Below are positions 46,916 through 57,577 of a DNA stretch of 64,000 nt, one piece after another (the stretch's first letter is position 1; each line of letters begins with the position of its first letter). Source of the DNA: Hyperoplus lanceolatus (Eukaryota > Chordata > Actinopteri > Uranoscopiformes > Ammodytidae); NCBI GenBank assembly GCA_026929865.2, contig CM049410.1, positions 29,150,001-29,214,000 on the forward strand, written 5' to 3'. The translations under genes were made by a program, and so were the position numbers. Below the pieces are notes generated by a model. It saw only the letters and a list, made by a program, of their open reading frames with translations. It made no database searches and was not told the DNA's origin.

Positions 46916-48218
46916 GTTATTATTTAAGTTTCTTATTGTAATTCTGCATATGACAATAAAACCATCTTGAATCTTGATTCAAATATATCTTGTTGGAAGG
47001 ATTCCACTGTTCACCATTGATACATATGCAAAGTGCACTGAGCTGGTCTGCTCAGGTCGTATGGTGCAGCTCCAACTCAAAGTGCTCTGGTGATATTTAA
47101 ATCATGAGGTTTGTGAGGGTGTGTCAAAGCCAGGTAGGAAAGAGAGAGACTAATGCCTATACATAGAGGACTCTGGGTTTTGTGTGTCACAGACTAGAAT
47201 ATTTTGTAAAAACAGGAGATCTTATATCTGCAAGACTACAACTAGATTCCCTTTGAGAATATGATGATTTCCTGTTCCTTGGTCCAAAGTGTTTTCAGTC
47301 AAATTAAAAGGTATTTCAGCAGGTAAAGGGACTGGTTGGGCTTTAATCTGTCCCATGTAAATATGGGCCAAACAAGTAGGCTATATGGATGCTTTAATCT
47401 GGGTATCTGGAGGTGTGTTTGGGATGGAGCCAGTATTTGATCATCTTTATTTGCTGATCTCTTCCCCTAATAACTCTGACTCCTGAACCAAAAGGTAGAA
47501 TGCAAAGGTGGCTCAGCTGTTTGCTTAGTTCTCCAGTGGAGTCAGCCAGGTTTAGTGTCCCAAAGAAGTGTCTCATGAACGGGCAAAGGCCGTGCATAGC
47601 CCCCCCCCCACCCCGTCCCTCCTGTTTGATGTTGGAGAGGTCGCACAGTGCACACCTACTGGCTGTTCAGGTCATCTAACTTCACTGTTTGCTTGAGCCA
47701 AGACTACAGACGTACAACACAGTATCATTAGTAATGATTATTTCATAAACAAGTAAATCACATTTAAATATACAAAATATTCCTCACTATAAATGAAAGA
47801 CGAGCCAAAGGGTTGCTCTCTTACAGTGGAGTTACATGTTCACCACTCTCTTTGTTCATTTGCATCCATTTGCTAAACACCTTAAGTTGATTTTGACAAA
47901 CTAAATCAGTTTCTATAATTTAACATCCTGTTAGGACACGGCCTGTGTTCTACTAAATAGCAGGAAGGATAGGTATTGTTACGTCGGGTAAATATCACCA
48001 CAGAAGACAGTAGGACATCTGGGTATTTTTCAGCATGCTGCATCTGACATCATGTATTGGGACATCCTTACCAAACAATTAGCAGGAAGTTTGGGGATTG
48101 GAACTCAACCACTATGTAGCAAGAACATTAAACCACGTTAGATTTTGTCTTAGACCGCTGAAAGTACAGCAACATGTCGCGTATAAACGATGTAATCCAT
48201 GTGATGTGTGTTTTTCAG
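46000..48218. other. Intron 2 of the cephalotoxin-like gene
   Basis: Contains an (ATT)n microsatellite (46788-46924) followed by a LINE-like tail (gacaataaaaccatcttgaa tcttgattc). The first 0.2 kb matches copy A; the rest was lost there. No gene is seen in it. Confidence 0.6.
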
Positions 48219-48220
48219 GA

Positions 48221-49867
48221 ATGGCGTTTCTTCGGCTTCCGGCCTCGATGCTGCTGTTGGCTTCATTCATCCTTCTTCTCTACGGGACGACCTCATCAGC
48301 TGATCAGTCACATGACCTGTTAGCTAAACGCTCACATGACCTCCCGTTAGCTAAACGCTCTCATGACCTCCCGTTAGCTAAACGAGCCTTAGCGTTCCCG
48401 GCCAAAAGGGTGAAGAGGAGCGAACCCATGGATCCTGACACCAGAGAGAGGGTCGCTGCGTCTTTAGAAGGAGTGAAAGAATTGGTCTCATTCACCACAG
48501 AAACTACCACAGAAGTTCTGTCACACTCAAAAGAGTTGGTTAAAGTATTTGAGAGCCTCTCCTCCTTTGGCAAACTGTTGCCCGGCTTCTTAGGTGTGGC
48601 CTTTTCGTTCGTTAACTTGGCCTTGGCCTTCGTGCCTCAGGATGACCCTCTGCAGAAAGGCTTTGATGAGCTGAGCAGGAAGCTGGACTCTCTCTCCCTC
48701 CAGGTGTCTGACCTGTCCATGGATGTGGAATGGTTTAACTACGCCAGTGTCTACACTCAGGATGTGGTCCGCATCCTCAACGCATGGAAGAAGTACAATG
48801 AGTTTCGTAAGAACGTTGAGTCAGAACAAAGTATAGAAGGCAAACTCCATCTGGCAAAGATATTCACCACCTACTATAAGGATTCAGGAACTGTGGGTTG
48901 CATGAACAACCTCTACCATTACCTAACCGTCAGTGAAATGTTGCTCAGTGGAAATCTCAACGACCTTCTGACTAGGAAGTATAAATGTAGTGTTAGAGAC
49001 ATCACCAGATACAACAAGTATTTCAGCAGCCTTCTGTTAAAAGGAATGGTCCTAAACCAACTCTACTGGAAACTGATCGGTCTGCACCGGCCAGCCAAAG
49101 TGGACGAACACCAACAGATGTTGACAGACGTCTACAGCAAACAGAAAGCTGTGTTGAGAAACTGCCTGGACAATAGTGAGGAGTACATGAAGAAAGACGT
49201 GGTGGAGATTACCAAAGTAATGGATCCTGCCGACAAAAAGGCCATCGCTGAAGAGGTGAAAAAGGCTCTGGACAAGAAGTACTTCTGGTACGACTGGGTG
49301 GTGGTGGTGTACGACTCTAGTCAGAAAGATAATCACAAATTCTATGATATGACCACGGTGGATGTTGGTACGATCAGTGTGACTGTGGGCTACATTCTGA
49401 CAGCAGAGCAGGACAAGAAAGCAAATGTTCTGAGTATGTTGGGGTACGTCATCAACAAACAAAGATCTAATGCTAATCCTGAGACAGACCTTCGTAGTTG
49501 TAAGATGTACAACATATATATAGCGTGGGAACTCATGGATGGTGTCCCGCTCAATGAGTTTCTCAAAGTGACACAGAGCAGTTATAACGAAGACTATCAC
49601 CGAGTCCCAGAGCCCCTGAAGATCTTAGATTGTAGAATCGATGGATCCTGGTACAAAACTTCACTGTATTTCTCCCGTAGCGGCCCCGCCTGCAGTGAAG
49701 ACAGCTGTGCAAACGGAGGAGAGTGTGTGCCTCTGCTGAAGTCCAACGAACATGTGTGTGAGTGTCCAGGCGGTTTCTATGGAAACACATGTGAAAAGGA
49801 GATCAATATCGATATCCCAGAGATCGATGAACGCCTCGTTCACAAGCTGTGTTTTAACACAAACTGA
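48221..49867 (+). CDS. SE-cephalotoxin-like secreted protein, 548 aa
   Basis: The start is the ATG at 48221, two bases after a TGTTTTTCAG acceptor; the open frame upstream of it is intron. Residues 1-27 form a signal peptide (MAFLRLPASMLLLASFILLL). Residues 30-66 hold SHDLLAKR, two SHDLPLAKR units, ALAFPAKR and VKR, dibasic sites fit for proprotein convertases. A long helical body follows, with a hydrophobic stretch at about 119-139 (LLPGFLGVAFSFVNLALAFV). Residues 491-524 are a six-cysteine EGF-like domain, and the tail ends HKLCFNTN. The body matches my recollection of fish proteins named after cuttlefish SE-cephalotoxin; the fish proteins have no proven toxicity and their role is unknown. 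The coding region is one exon, preceded by two noncoding leader exons under a TATA promoter. AATAAA is at 49918. It appears intact, while its tandem copy A is internally deleted. Confidence 0.85.
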   Translation: MAFLRLPASMLLLASFILLLYGTTSSADQSHDLLAKRSHDLPLAKRSHDLPLAKRALAFPAKRVKRSEPMDPDTRERVAASLEGVKELVSFTTETTTEVLSHSKELVKVFESLSSFGKLLPGFLGVAFSFVNLALAFVPQDDPLQKGFDELSRKLDSLSLQVSDLSMDVEWFNYASVYTQDVVRILNAWKKYNEFRKNVESEQSIEGKLHLAKIFTTYYKDSGTVGCMNNLYHYLTVSEMLLSGNLNDLLTRKYKCSVRDITRYNKYFSSLLLKGMVLNQLYWKLIGLHRPAKVDEHQQMLTDVYSKQKAVLRNCLDNSEEYMKKDVVEITKVMDPADKKAIAEEVKKALDKKYFWYDWVVVVYDSSQKDNHKFYDMTTVDVGTISVTVGYILTAEQDKKANVLSMLGYVINKQRSNANPETDLRSCKMYNIYIAWELMDGVPLNEFLKVTQSSYNEDYHRVPEPLKILDCRIDGSWYKTSLYFSRSGPACSEDSCANGGECVPLLKSNEHVCECPGGFYGNTCEKEINIDIPEIDERLVHKLCFNTN

Positions 49868-50224
49868 AGCTGTACAAGAGAAACACTTACAACCGTAAGA
49901 GTGAATGTGAAGAATATAATAAAACATGTCTCTACATTCCAGAAGGTGTTTGTGTGAGTTCTTGTGTCTCACTGAGGTCAGGCTGAACCATAAATATATC
50001 AACGTTTAACAAGAAAAGGTATCCAATGGGAATATACATCCCTTTATTATTAAAGATGCTCCAAGGAATTTTCAGCTTTTGTTAATACTTGCACCCCTCT
50101 TCGGACAGAAGCAGTAGTGTTTTTACTTTGCCAGCTGTCGTTCCTGGGTGAGCGTACCAAGACAAAGGCATTAAGGCATTAAAAATAGCATTCTTTACAC
50201 GGATGATTGCCCCCATTGCCACTT

Positions 50225-50362
50225 AGGATGTTTTATTTTGTAATTCTGTGATGACACTGCCCTCCTCAGCCTGTTGTATCAGCCTCTGGGTCTCCAAGCC
50301 TTCCACCATCAGACGGAGCCCGTCACACTGGACCACTTTGACCTCTGTGCTTTGGGTCTTTG
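50225..50362 (-). other. Copy B of the conserved 3' flank frame
   Basis: Same sequence as 29284-29415, with the same minus-strand frame ending ITELQNKTS. In this copy the frame extends upstream to 50405 through a different sequence (MCLNLYFGNVEMFKSKTQST). Confidence 0.4.
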
Positions 50363-50599
50363 ACTTGAACATTTCCACATTCCCAAAATAAAGATTTAAA
50401 CACACGTCCTCTGGGCTTCAAACATCCCATTTGAAGTCTGTGAGACGTATTAACCCACCAGGCCACAAGCTCTGCCACATTGAAGCTGGTGTTTGAATCT
50501 CTTCCTGGTCCTGAAAGAACTGAATGTGCCGAGGCCCTTCACCCTAGAAACCTTCTCAGGGGGCTTTGATTTCTTCTTTGATTTGGGGAATTAACTTTA
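50363..50599. other. No gene seen
   Basis: Copy B flank without visible features. Confidence 0.5.
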
Positions 50600-50612
50600 A
50601 AAACACTCAGTG

Positions 50613-50788
50613 GGTCGCTCCGGTGGTGTAGTGGATAGAGAGTGTACCACAGTTGCAGTGATCGAGGGTTCAAATCTGACCCGTGGACCTTTACTGCAGG
50701 TCATCCCCCCTCTCTCCCTCTGTCTCCCCATTTCATCTCTGTACTGTCTAATAAAGCTTGGAAATGCCAAAAAATAATAATACAAAAT
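50613..50788 (+). mobile_element. tRNA-derived SINE with 13-bp target duplication
   Basis: A-box-like tggtgtagtggatagag and B-box-like agggttcaaatctg lie in the head, then tttactgcaggtcatccccc, ending in an A/T-rich tail. AAAACACTCAGTG flanks both sides (50600-50612 and 50789-50801). Confidence 0.9.
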
Positions 50789-50802
50789 AAAACACTCAGT
50801 GT

Positions 50803-50875
50803 CCAGATGAGGGTTTGAACTCCCAACCTTTGGGTCGCTAGGGCCGAGGCCTTAACGACTGAGTCACTCAGCAGG
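50803..50875 (-). pseudogene. tRNA-like sequence (copy B of 30117-30190)
   Basis: Same A- and B-box words as copy A with a few substitutions; no convincing acceptor stem. Confidence 0.4.
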
Positions 50876-50947
50876 ACAGAACATATTAGTTTTTTGGAGA
50901 TTTTAATTAATTTCCTTTGGTCACAGGCCCCTTAGAATATTTAGTAT

Positions 50948-51015
50948 CACTTAAGCCTGGACAGGATTTGAACCAGCACTCTGCAACTAGTGTCTGCAAC
51001 GAGCCACTACACGAC
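50948..51015 (-). pseudogene. Second tRNA-like sequence
   Basis: The minus strand reads gtggtcgtgtagtggctcgt ... gctggttcaaatcctgtcc, a tRNA-like A box and B box at normal spacing. Stem pairing is poor, so it is likely a decayed tRNA-related repeat. Confidence 0.35.
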
Positions 51016-51427
51016 CACATAGGAAAACCTTCACACCAGAAGCTTTACTCCAAGAATGTGTGAAGTTCCATAGTGAATGCACATTAGTAAAACCCTGTTT
51101 GAAGTTAGAAAGCTTCCTGAAAAGTTACTGTTTCACTGTTGTTGTTTACAGCAGCAGGGCCCACAGTTTGGTTTACAAACATGTTCTAGTCTTACATTTG
51201 GTTCCAGGTTCCTCAAAATAGTTTGTTTTGATGTATGATGATATAATTATTCAATACTAAGAATTACATGAAGAGAAATATGTTTAGTAAACTGACTGCA
51301 GGCTCTGTGACTGTAAACAAACCCCCTCCTCTGAAACTGCATATTGACCTTTTTATTATTTGAGTGGACCCACGGGGACTTGGAGAGATTTGATTGGCCG
51401 AATTCATCAACTGAACCCCAAACTGCT
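51016..51427. other. No gene seen
   Basis: Unremarkable sequence before the solo LTR. Confidence 0.5.
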
Positions 51428-51432
51428 CTAGG

Positions 51433-51779
51433 TGTCATGGTCTGTCTGTGTCTTGTCTTGTTTTGGAGGTGTCCCTGTGTTTCCTGTTTTATTTTGGTAT
51501 GTCTGTCTTGTTCCTTGCCATGTCCTGTCAAGTTTCCCTCCTGTGTGATGACTGGCCCCGCCCTAATGTGTTTCAGCTGTTCCTCATTGCCTGTCTAGTA
51601 TTTAAGTCCTTGTGTTTCATTATTCCCTGTCTTTGCATTGTCGTTGTTGGGTGAGTCCTGTGCTGTGAGTTACCTGTGTCTATATATTCTTTGCCTTTTT
51701 GTAATTTTGAGGACAATAAATGATCCTTTACCTGAAGCTGTCTGCGTTTGGGTCCTGCCTGCCATTGTGAACCTTAACA
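51433..51779 (+). mobile_element. Solo LTR, 347 bp, with 5-bp target duplication
   Basis: Starts TGTCATGGTCTGTCTGTGTC and ends GTGAACCTTAACA; flanked by CTAGG on both sides (51428-51432, 51780-51784). AATAAA occurs at about 51715, followed by a gtctgcgtttgggtcctgcc end region. No internal coding region; a Gypsy-like LTR is likely. A related, truncated copy lies at 7278-7612. Confidence 0.88.
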
Positions 51780-51833
51780 CTAGGGGCGCTGTACTATGGC
51801 TGACCCTGTGTGAGGAACCCCTCTGGAGTGTGT

Positions 51834-52612
51834 GGCCGTGTCCGGACTGCCATACTAGCGTCCTACATCCTACATACTCACCATCCATATACTGCATACT
51901 CTCTACTCAAAGATCGATTGTGTATGCGAGGTGCGTCGAAACGTTTTCAGTTGAAGTATACTCAAGCAATGAAGAATTTCTTCTTCTTCTAAGATTCAGG
52001 CAGTTTAGACACTGTTAAGCTTATAACCGCCCTCTACAGGTTAGATATTGAACTAGATTTTTACAGTCCTGTGTTCATCATCTGTGTTTTAGACCTCTTG
52101 TTTTATAATAATTATGTTATGAGGCGGAGGATCCCTCCGACGCTCTCTGTCCGGCTCATCAGCACTCAGCTGTCTGTGAGTTGAGCTGGACGAGCCGCGG
52201 TGTGTGGAACAGCGATCTGTTCTAATCTCTCTCCACTATCAGACTCACTTCACTCATTTCACTTAGTGACTCTAATGTTGTTAGGTATTTATCTTCATCT
52301 CTTATCTATTGTGAGAGTTTATGAATGACAGCACGTACAGTTGTCAGATCGCGGAACCCCAAACAATGTTGTTGCCTAGCAACTTGCTCGAAAATATTTC
52401 ATTTTCCTGGGCGGGTAGAATTGACCCAATGCATTGTGGGGCGGTTGAGTAGGAAAAGTATACAATCGATTCGTACCCAAAATCTTCCCGGAAGTTAGTA
52501 CTCATCCGGGAATTTCTCACATACCCAAACTCGCATACCCAACCGTCACATACTCAAATTGAAGTCAAAATGAGTATGAGTAGGACGTTAGTATGGCAGT
52601 CCGGACATGGCC
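51834..52612. mobile_element. 779-bp MITE
   Basis: The ends GGCCGTGTCCGGACTGCCAT and, inverted, GGCCATGTCCGGACTGCCAT continue inverted for over 30 bp; flanked by TGTGT on both sides (51829-51833, 52613-52617). The host sequence ctatggctgaccctgtgtga is seen uninterrupted at 52662 and 27118. No coding capacity. Confidence 0.8.
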
Positions 52613-52617
52613 TGTGT

Positions 52618-52652
52618 CTTTCTGTCTGTCTGTCTGTCTGTCTGTCTGCCTG
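52618..52652. repeat. (TCTG)n microsatellite
   Basis: Short tetranucleotide run followed by gtactatggctgaccctgtg, shared with 27114-27140. Confidence 0.85.
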
Positions 52653-52659
52653 TCTGTAC

Positions 52660-53218
52660 TATGGCTGACCCTGTGTGAGGACCCCCTCTGGAGTGTGGGA
52701 ACTTGAGAGGGGAGATGAGAAAAGATGAATTTAAATGTACCTTGTGTAAATTGACCAACAAATAATACTTAAGTCAGCTAAATGTAACGTCATGTTATCT
52801 ATGTGAACATGAGAATGAAACAGTCAACGTTAGATTAAAGATCATTTAAATGGATTTAACTGGAGCTGCTACAATGAATAAATCAGTCAATTGATTATAA
52901 GCACAAAAACAAAACATTGGTTTTCGTCAATTTGTTTTATTAAGATATAATTTGGATCACAGCCAGCAGTAAAAAGCAACAGCAAAATAAATCATATGCA
53001 ACCAAATTCAAATTAACTGATGTGTTGTATTGCAGGAAATAAAGTATACGAAAGAGTCAGTTAATCTTTACTCATCAAATTAAAGAAAATTTCAAATTAA
53101 AGTAAATTACATATCAGTCAAATAAATCAAATCAGTATCCCATATCGGTTGTTATAGCCACGGATCCTCATGTGTTAAGATCAAAATGTCAAGCTCTACC
53201 TTTGAAAATGTATTATTT
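52660..53218. other. No gene seen
   Basis: The first about 80 bp match 27118-27175 (ttgagaggggagatgagaaa). The remainder is AT-rich without coding signals. Confidence 0.5.
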
Positions 53219-54318
53219 TGTTACGATCCCGACTTCCAAAGTCTGATCTTTAATGAAAAGCTAGTATCTAAGTTTATTAGTTATGTCCTATTAAACCTGC
53301 ATTAACTAACCTGTGACACGATGCTTTAACCACAACCCTTATTACCATCAAAGAGCTCCCCTACTCTCACGGCTTCTGCTGAGCGTCTCACGCGGGCTCC
53401 TGGCGGTGAGCGCGCGGGATCTTAACTACTAGACTGCCTTGGGATTCTCTTAAATAAATAAAAGTGTTATACTTAAATCCACTGTGTTCAGCGTTTCACT
53501 TCTCCTAAACGTATTCTTCTATTTAATGAATCCCGTTTAGGTGTGAAATGTAACACTTTCTATTTGCTCCTGATGATCACTCCCCTATTTTAGGCAAAGG
53601 ATATCTTTCACAAGTTATTTACTGTATTTTTATGTACCCGATGTTTATTAATTCCACCTCCTATAAAATAGAACAGATATACTATTTTCAGCATTCAACT
53701 ACACGCGTTAAACCTGGGAAGCCATTAAAAACAATTATTTTTCTTTGATAAAAAAGGTATCTGTTATGAGGTTGTGTTCAATAATGTTGTCAGTGTGTGT
53801 AGGCCGTAGCATGAGTACCAACTTACGTTATGTCCAAGGGGGCGCTTCCCGTTCTTCTGTGGAAAACTCTCTATCTAGGTCCCGTAACTCTGTCTAAACT
53901 AATTGGTAACTCAGACAAGCGGAACGTTTTACTGGTCTTTATTTAATCACATGATATTAAGAGTACATCATATATCAGAATACAGAAAAGATAGAAACAA
54001 GATTATTTGCCTATTTTCTCATCAAAGTGGAGAATTTGCTCATTTTCCCCTAGTAGATGTTAACTTGGTATTTTTCACAATTTGTTAAAGCCCAAGATCA
54101 GAGTTTTTGCATGCACTCCGATTTTAAACTTGCGCTCTAGCCCTATCTAACATCCCACTGAATCTGTAAAAATGATAAGGACTTAAGGAAGATTGTTAAC
54201 GACACCAGTCAGTAAATGGGAGATTCCCCAATCTCCATTAATTCCAATCACCATTCTATCAGACCCCTGTTCTAATAATCCCCACCTAAAGTTTTAGAAT
54301 TTTACCAAGTCATCCGTG

Positions 54319-54353
<35 letters not shown>

Positions 54354-54579
54354 GCTTGGTGAGTCCGTCTCATCAAAGTTACCGAGTTGATCGCTCAACT
54401 GGCTATTTTCCGTTCCTCCCCAGCTTTTAATACAAGAGGAGGTCTCTCCTCTCAGAAGGGAGGAGCTTAGTTAACCAGCACATGAAAATCTCTCTGTATC
54501 GCCCCCTCTCTCCTGCTTTGTGAACATACCAAGTTACTGTTCTAACTTTCAAAGAACATTATCCCTTTTGTTTTTCACA
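53219..54579 (-). mobile_element. Candidate LTR, 1.36 kb, minus strand
   Basis: On the minus strand it would begin TGTGAAAAACAAAAGGG and end GGATCGTAACA (TGT...ACA). TATTAAAAGC near 54430 could be a promoter, and AATAAAGACCAGT near 53945 a polyadenylation word. No target duplication is visible, so this stays tentative. A (GA)n tract is at 54322-54351. Confidence 0.35.
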
Positions 54580-55628
54580 ATAAAACCCACATCACTTCAA
54601 ATTCCCCGGAAACCAAATACACACAATCCAATTTCAAAATAAAACATTGTACCACTTTGTCTAAATGTACGAATGGAACAGTTTTATCACATACTCGTCC
54701 ATAATACTCAACATAACTGACATCACAATATAAAGTGAATATAAAGACGTATCTCACAGACAGAGTGATGAAGCTGTTGACATGTTGGAGCGTCAGGAAT
54801 GTAATCAGGTGATTAACCTCAAACACAGAAGAGAAGTAAAGCAGCAGAACGAGTCCAGTGTTTCTGTTCAGCAGTTTGTGGTTTGAACAAAGTGTCTCTG
54901 GAAAGTCCCGACTCTTAACTTTCACTTCTATTATGGTATAAAGCCTGGACTGTGTATTACAGTTTTTGCCGAATGCTTACACACATATTTCAGACTTTGG
55001 CTCACTGTGTCAAAACTTAACACAGGCCAAATTAGGCAAAGCACATTGAGATAAACTTCTAATTTATATGGCAAAATGAAGCTCTTGAAACAAAACCTAA
55101 CAATCCCATTTCAAAACTGTTTTTAGCATCAAAACAATACACACATGCATCTTTGAATGACTCTTTCCTAGCAGCAACAACACACAGATGTGCTTTATGC
55201 AAATCACAGCTGTATTCAGTACTTTGGATGGTTTTTGACTTTAAAAGTGTCATACAGATTTTTTTTGTGAAAGATTGATCCACTACAGTTCATCTAGACA
55301 CATGAAAATAAAAATAAAAAAGCTTCAGAAAAAAAAGTCTATTTTGCAATGTCATGGTTTTGGCAAACAAAAAAAACAATCGGTAGGATGCAGTTCAAAA
55401 AGCACTTCAGTGTGTCACTATACTGTAAACTCTGAAACAATTACGAGAAATAAAAAAAACAGTGTTGTAAGGAATGGGGTGGGTGGATTATGAACCCTTT
55501 GGATACCGCCTCACGCTTGTGTCTGGTCACATCGCCTCATCGACATCACATGCAATGTCATCCTTTGAGAAGCAACAGGGAAATTACCACCTGATATCCA
55601 GTCTAAATGTCCTAATTATGGAGCTTAT
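54580..55628. other. No supported gene
   Basis: A minus-strand frame at 54925-54575 (116 codons, several hydrophobic runs) has no family features I can name and no visible splice context. Around 54965-55060 the word cagtttttgccgaatgctta suggests a MITE end. Confidence 0.4.
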
Positions 55629-55753
55629 GGGCCAGTTTCGCAGACATGGATTAAGCCTAGTTCTGGACTAAATTGTACTTTCAATGGACAATCTCCATTC
55701 AAAATTCCATTTAGTCCAGGACTAGGCTTAATCCATGTCTGTGAAACTGGCCC
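55629..55753. mobile_element. 125-bp hairpin (foldback) MITE
   Basis: The arms GGGCCAGTTTCGCAGACATG G...GACTAAA and their inverse are about 44 bp with only two mismatches, around a roughly 35-bp loop. A single arm of the same family is at 23397-23445. Confidence 0.85.
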
Positions 55754-55893
55754 ATTGTGTTGTTGGGCTGAATCTCAGACTAGCCTCCTATATTGTTCGG
55801 CCATGATCTATATAACATGGTCCACTATAGTGACCCTGTGTCCGTCTGTTGCCTTCTTTGTCCGCGTCCTCCTACCGCTCTCTCTTGTCCTCT

Positions 55894-55952
<59 letters not shown>

Positions 55953-56332
55953 CCTCTTCCCCTGACTCTTACTGTTTCAGAAAGGAGCTGAGCTCACCTG
56001 AAGTCTATTTGTAATGCTCACACTGATTGGTTTTCAATTAGCTTAATTTTGTATATTTCATGTGTGTGAATCTGTGTGCTTTTCCAATTTTAGTTGTGTT
56101 TTGTATTTTACATAGATGTGTTTTCCCAATGATTGCATGAGATTTCATTTTTGAACAATGTGTCTTGTGTAAAAGAACAGTGTGTAGTGTTTTGCAAGAA
56201 GTGTGTTGGAGAATTTCAAACACAGTGCAAAGCACATATTGTGTTTGTAGGGTTGGTGCTTGTGTTTAGGGCATGGTCACCAAAGTTAGAGGTTGTGATG
56301 CTTTGGGCCTAGCAACCTCTATTAGTGTTTAA
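55754..56332. repeat. (CT)n microsatellite and unassigned sequence
   Basis: (CT)n at 55901-55949 with gtcctcttcccctg on both sides as a short direct repeat. The rest is rich in gtgtgttttg words; no gene seen. Confidence 0.7.
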
Positions 56333-56905
56333 TCACATTAGATTATTTTCATCCTTCACTTCGTCAACAGCAATTTTCAAGTCTTTCTCAATATTCTCAA
56401 TTGTATTGAGGTCTGGACTTTGACTGGGCCATTCTAACACATGACTATGCTTTGATTTAAACCATTTCATAGCAGATCTGGTTTTATGTTTAGGGTAGTT
56501 GTCCTGCTGGAAGGTGAACCTCCACCCCACTCTCAAGTCTGTTGCAGACTTTAACAGGTTTTCTGTCCTGTATTTGGCTCCATCCATCTTCCCATCAACT
56601 CTGAGCAGCTTCCCTGTCCCTGCTGAAGAAAAGCATCTCCACAGCATGATGCTGCCACCACCATGTTTCACTGTGGGGATGGTGTGTTCAGGGTGATGTG
56701 CAGTTTCCGCCACACATTGCATTTTGCATTCAGGCCAAAAACTTCACGTTTGGTCTCATCTGACTATGCATGGCTTTTGGCAAGGGTTGGAGGAAGGTGC
56801 TCTGCTCAGATGAGATCAAAATTAAGTTTTTTGGCCTTAATGCAAAATGCAATGTGTGGTGGAAAACCAACACTGCACATAACCCTATACACACCATCCC
56901 CACCA
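56333..56905 (-). pseudogene. Tc1 transposase remnants in head-to-head order
   Basis: The minus strand at 56722-56333 encodes VKHGGGSIMLWRCFSSAGTG, FTFQQDNYPKHK (second Asp) and WPSQSPDLNTIENI (Glu), a Tc1 C-terminal half. The plus strand at 56785-56905 encodes the SDEIKIKFFGLNAKCNVWW region of the same protein, and the two overlap as an inverted repeat (about 56660-56750 against 56830-56910). The terminal repeats are not seen. Confidence 0.75.
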
Positions 56906-56934
56906 TGTTGTTGGTAAGCAGAAAGATAAGTCAT

Positions 56935-57016
56935 TAGCCTACAATACAATATAATATAATATAATACAATACAATACAATACAATACAATACGATACGAT
57001 TTGATACGATACAATA
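56935..57016. repeat. (ATACA)n repeat
   Basis: Pentamer ATACA/ATATA/ATACG units immediately downstream of the NLR gene's stop codon. Confidence 0.9.
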
Positions 57017-57053
57017 CAAAACATTAGCTGTGATCCTGTTCAGACTCTCCATC

Positions 57054-57577
57054 CTACAGATGACACAGAGACACTGAGGAACTAGGTACAAAGACTCCAA
57101 ACCCAGGATACAGAGGTTCAGTGAATGTGGTGTTGAAGGTGTGGAGGTGGATCAGTGAGTCAGAGGAGGCTCTGTAGAAGGACAGAGAGCCAGCAGGACA
57201 GTCCACATACACTGCTACTCTGTGAGAGAAAGAGGAGACGTGTATGGATCTGTTATTGTGCCAGACAGAGTAACCATGTTGATCAGAGCATAACAGACTC
57301 CAGGACTGATCATTCAGTCCAAACCTACAGTCTGTACCGCTTCCTTTCCTGCTGATTCCTCTGTAACTCACTGATATATTAACCAATCCGCTCCACTGGA
57401 CCTCCCAGAAACGGCGACCAGTCAGACCATTACTACACAGCACCTGAGGCCAGTCAAATCTCTCTGGATGATCAGGATATGGCTGCTTCTCCTCCACCCA
57501 TGCCACCTTCCTGTTGTTATCAGACAGTTTGAGCTCTCTGCTCACTGTGTTTGTGTCCAGTGTGAGTTCACAGGAAT
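57054..57577 (-). CDS. B30.2 (PRY-SPRY) exon of the NLR gene
   Basis: After a TCTCCATCAG acceptor it encodes [20 protein letters not shown], then the PRY and SPRY signatures [48 protein letters not shown] and [15 protein letters not shown], ending VSLCHL and a TAG. This is the ligand-binding-type domain shared by fish NLRs and TRIM proteins. The exon is intact, and ERFDWPQV lacks the serine often seen before W. Confidence 0.9.

Larger units (their letters stand above)
35130..50954. repeat. Segmental duplication copy B
   Basis: Direct copy of 23446-30261, enlarged by insertions at 35434-35711 (SINE), about 36370-43980 (hAT nest, solo LTR, Tc1) and 50613-50788 (SINE). Both ends are defined against copy A: AACATGTTG at the start and TTAA at 50951-50954 at the end. 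Confidence 0.85.

Noticed and set aside
48098-48220. Upstream extension of the cephalotoxin-like frame by 41 codons
   Set aside because: A TTTTTCAG acceptor lies just before the ATG at 48221, which begins a typical signal peptide; the upstream part is intron.
49052-49600. 182-codon minus-strand frame
   Set aside because: Antisense shadow of the cephalotoxin-like coding exon.
54575-54925. Possible receptor-like hydrophobic protein on the minus strand
   Set aside because: No conserved motif, no partner exons, overlaps a likely repeat boundary.
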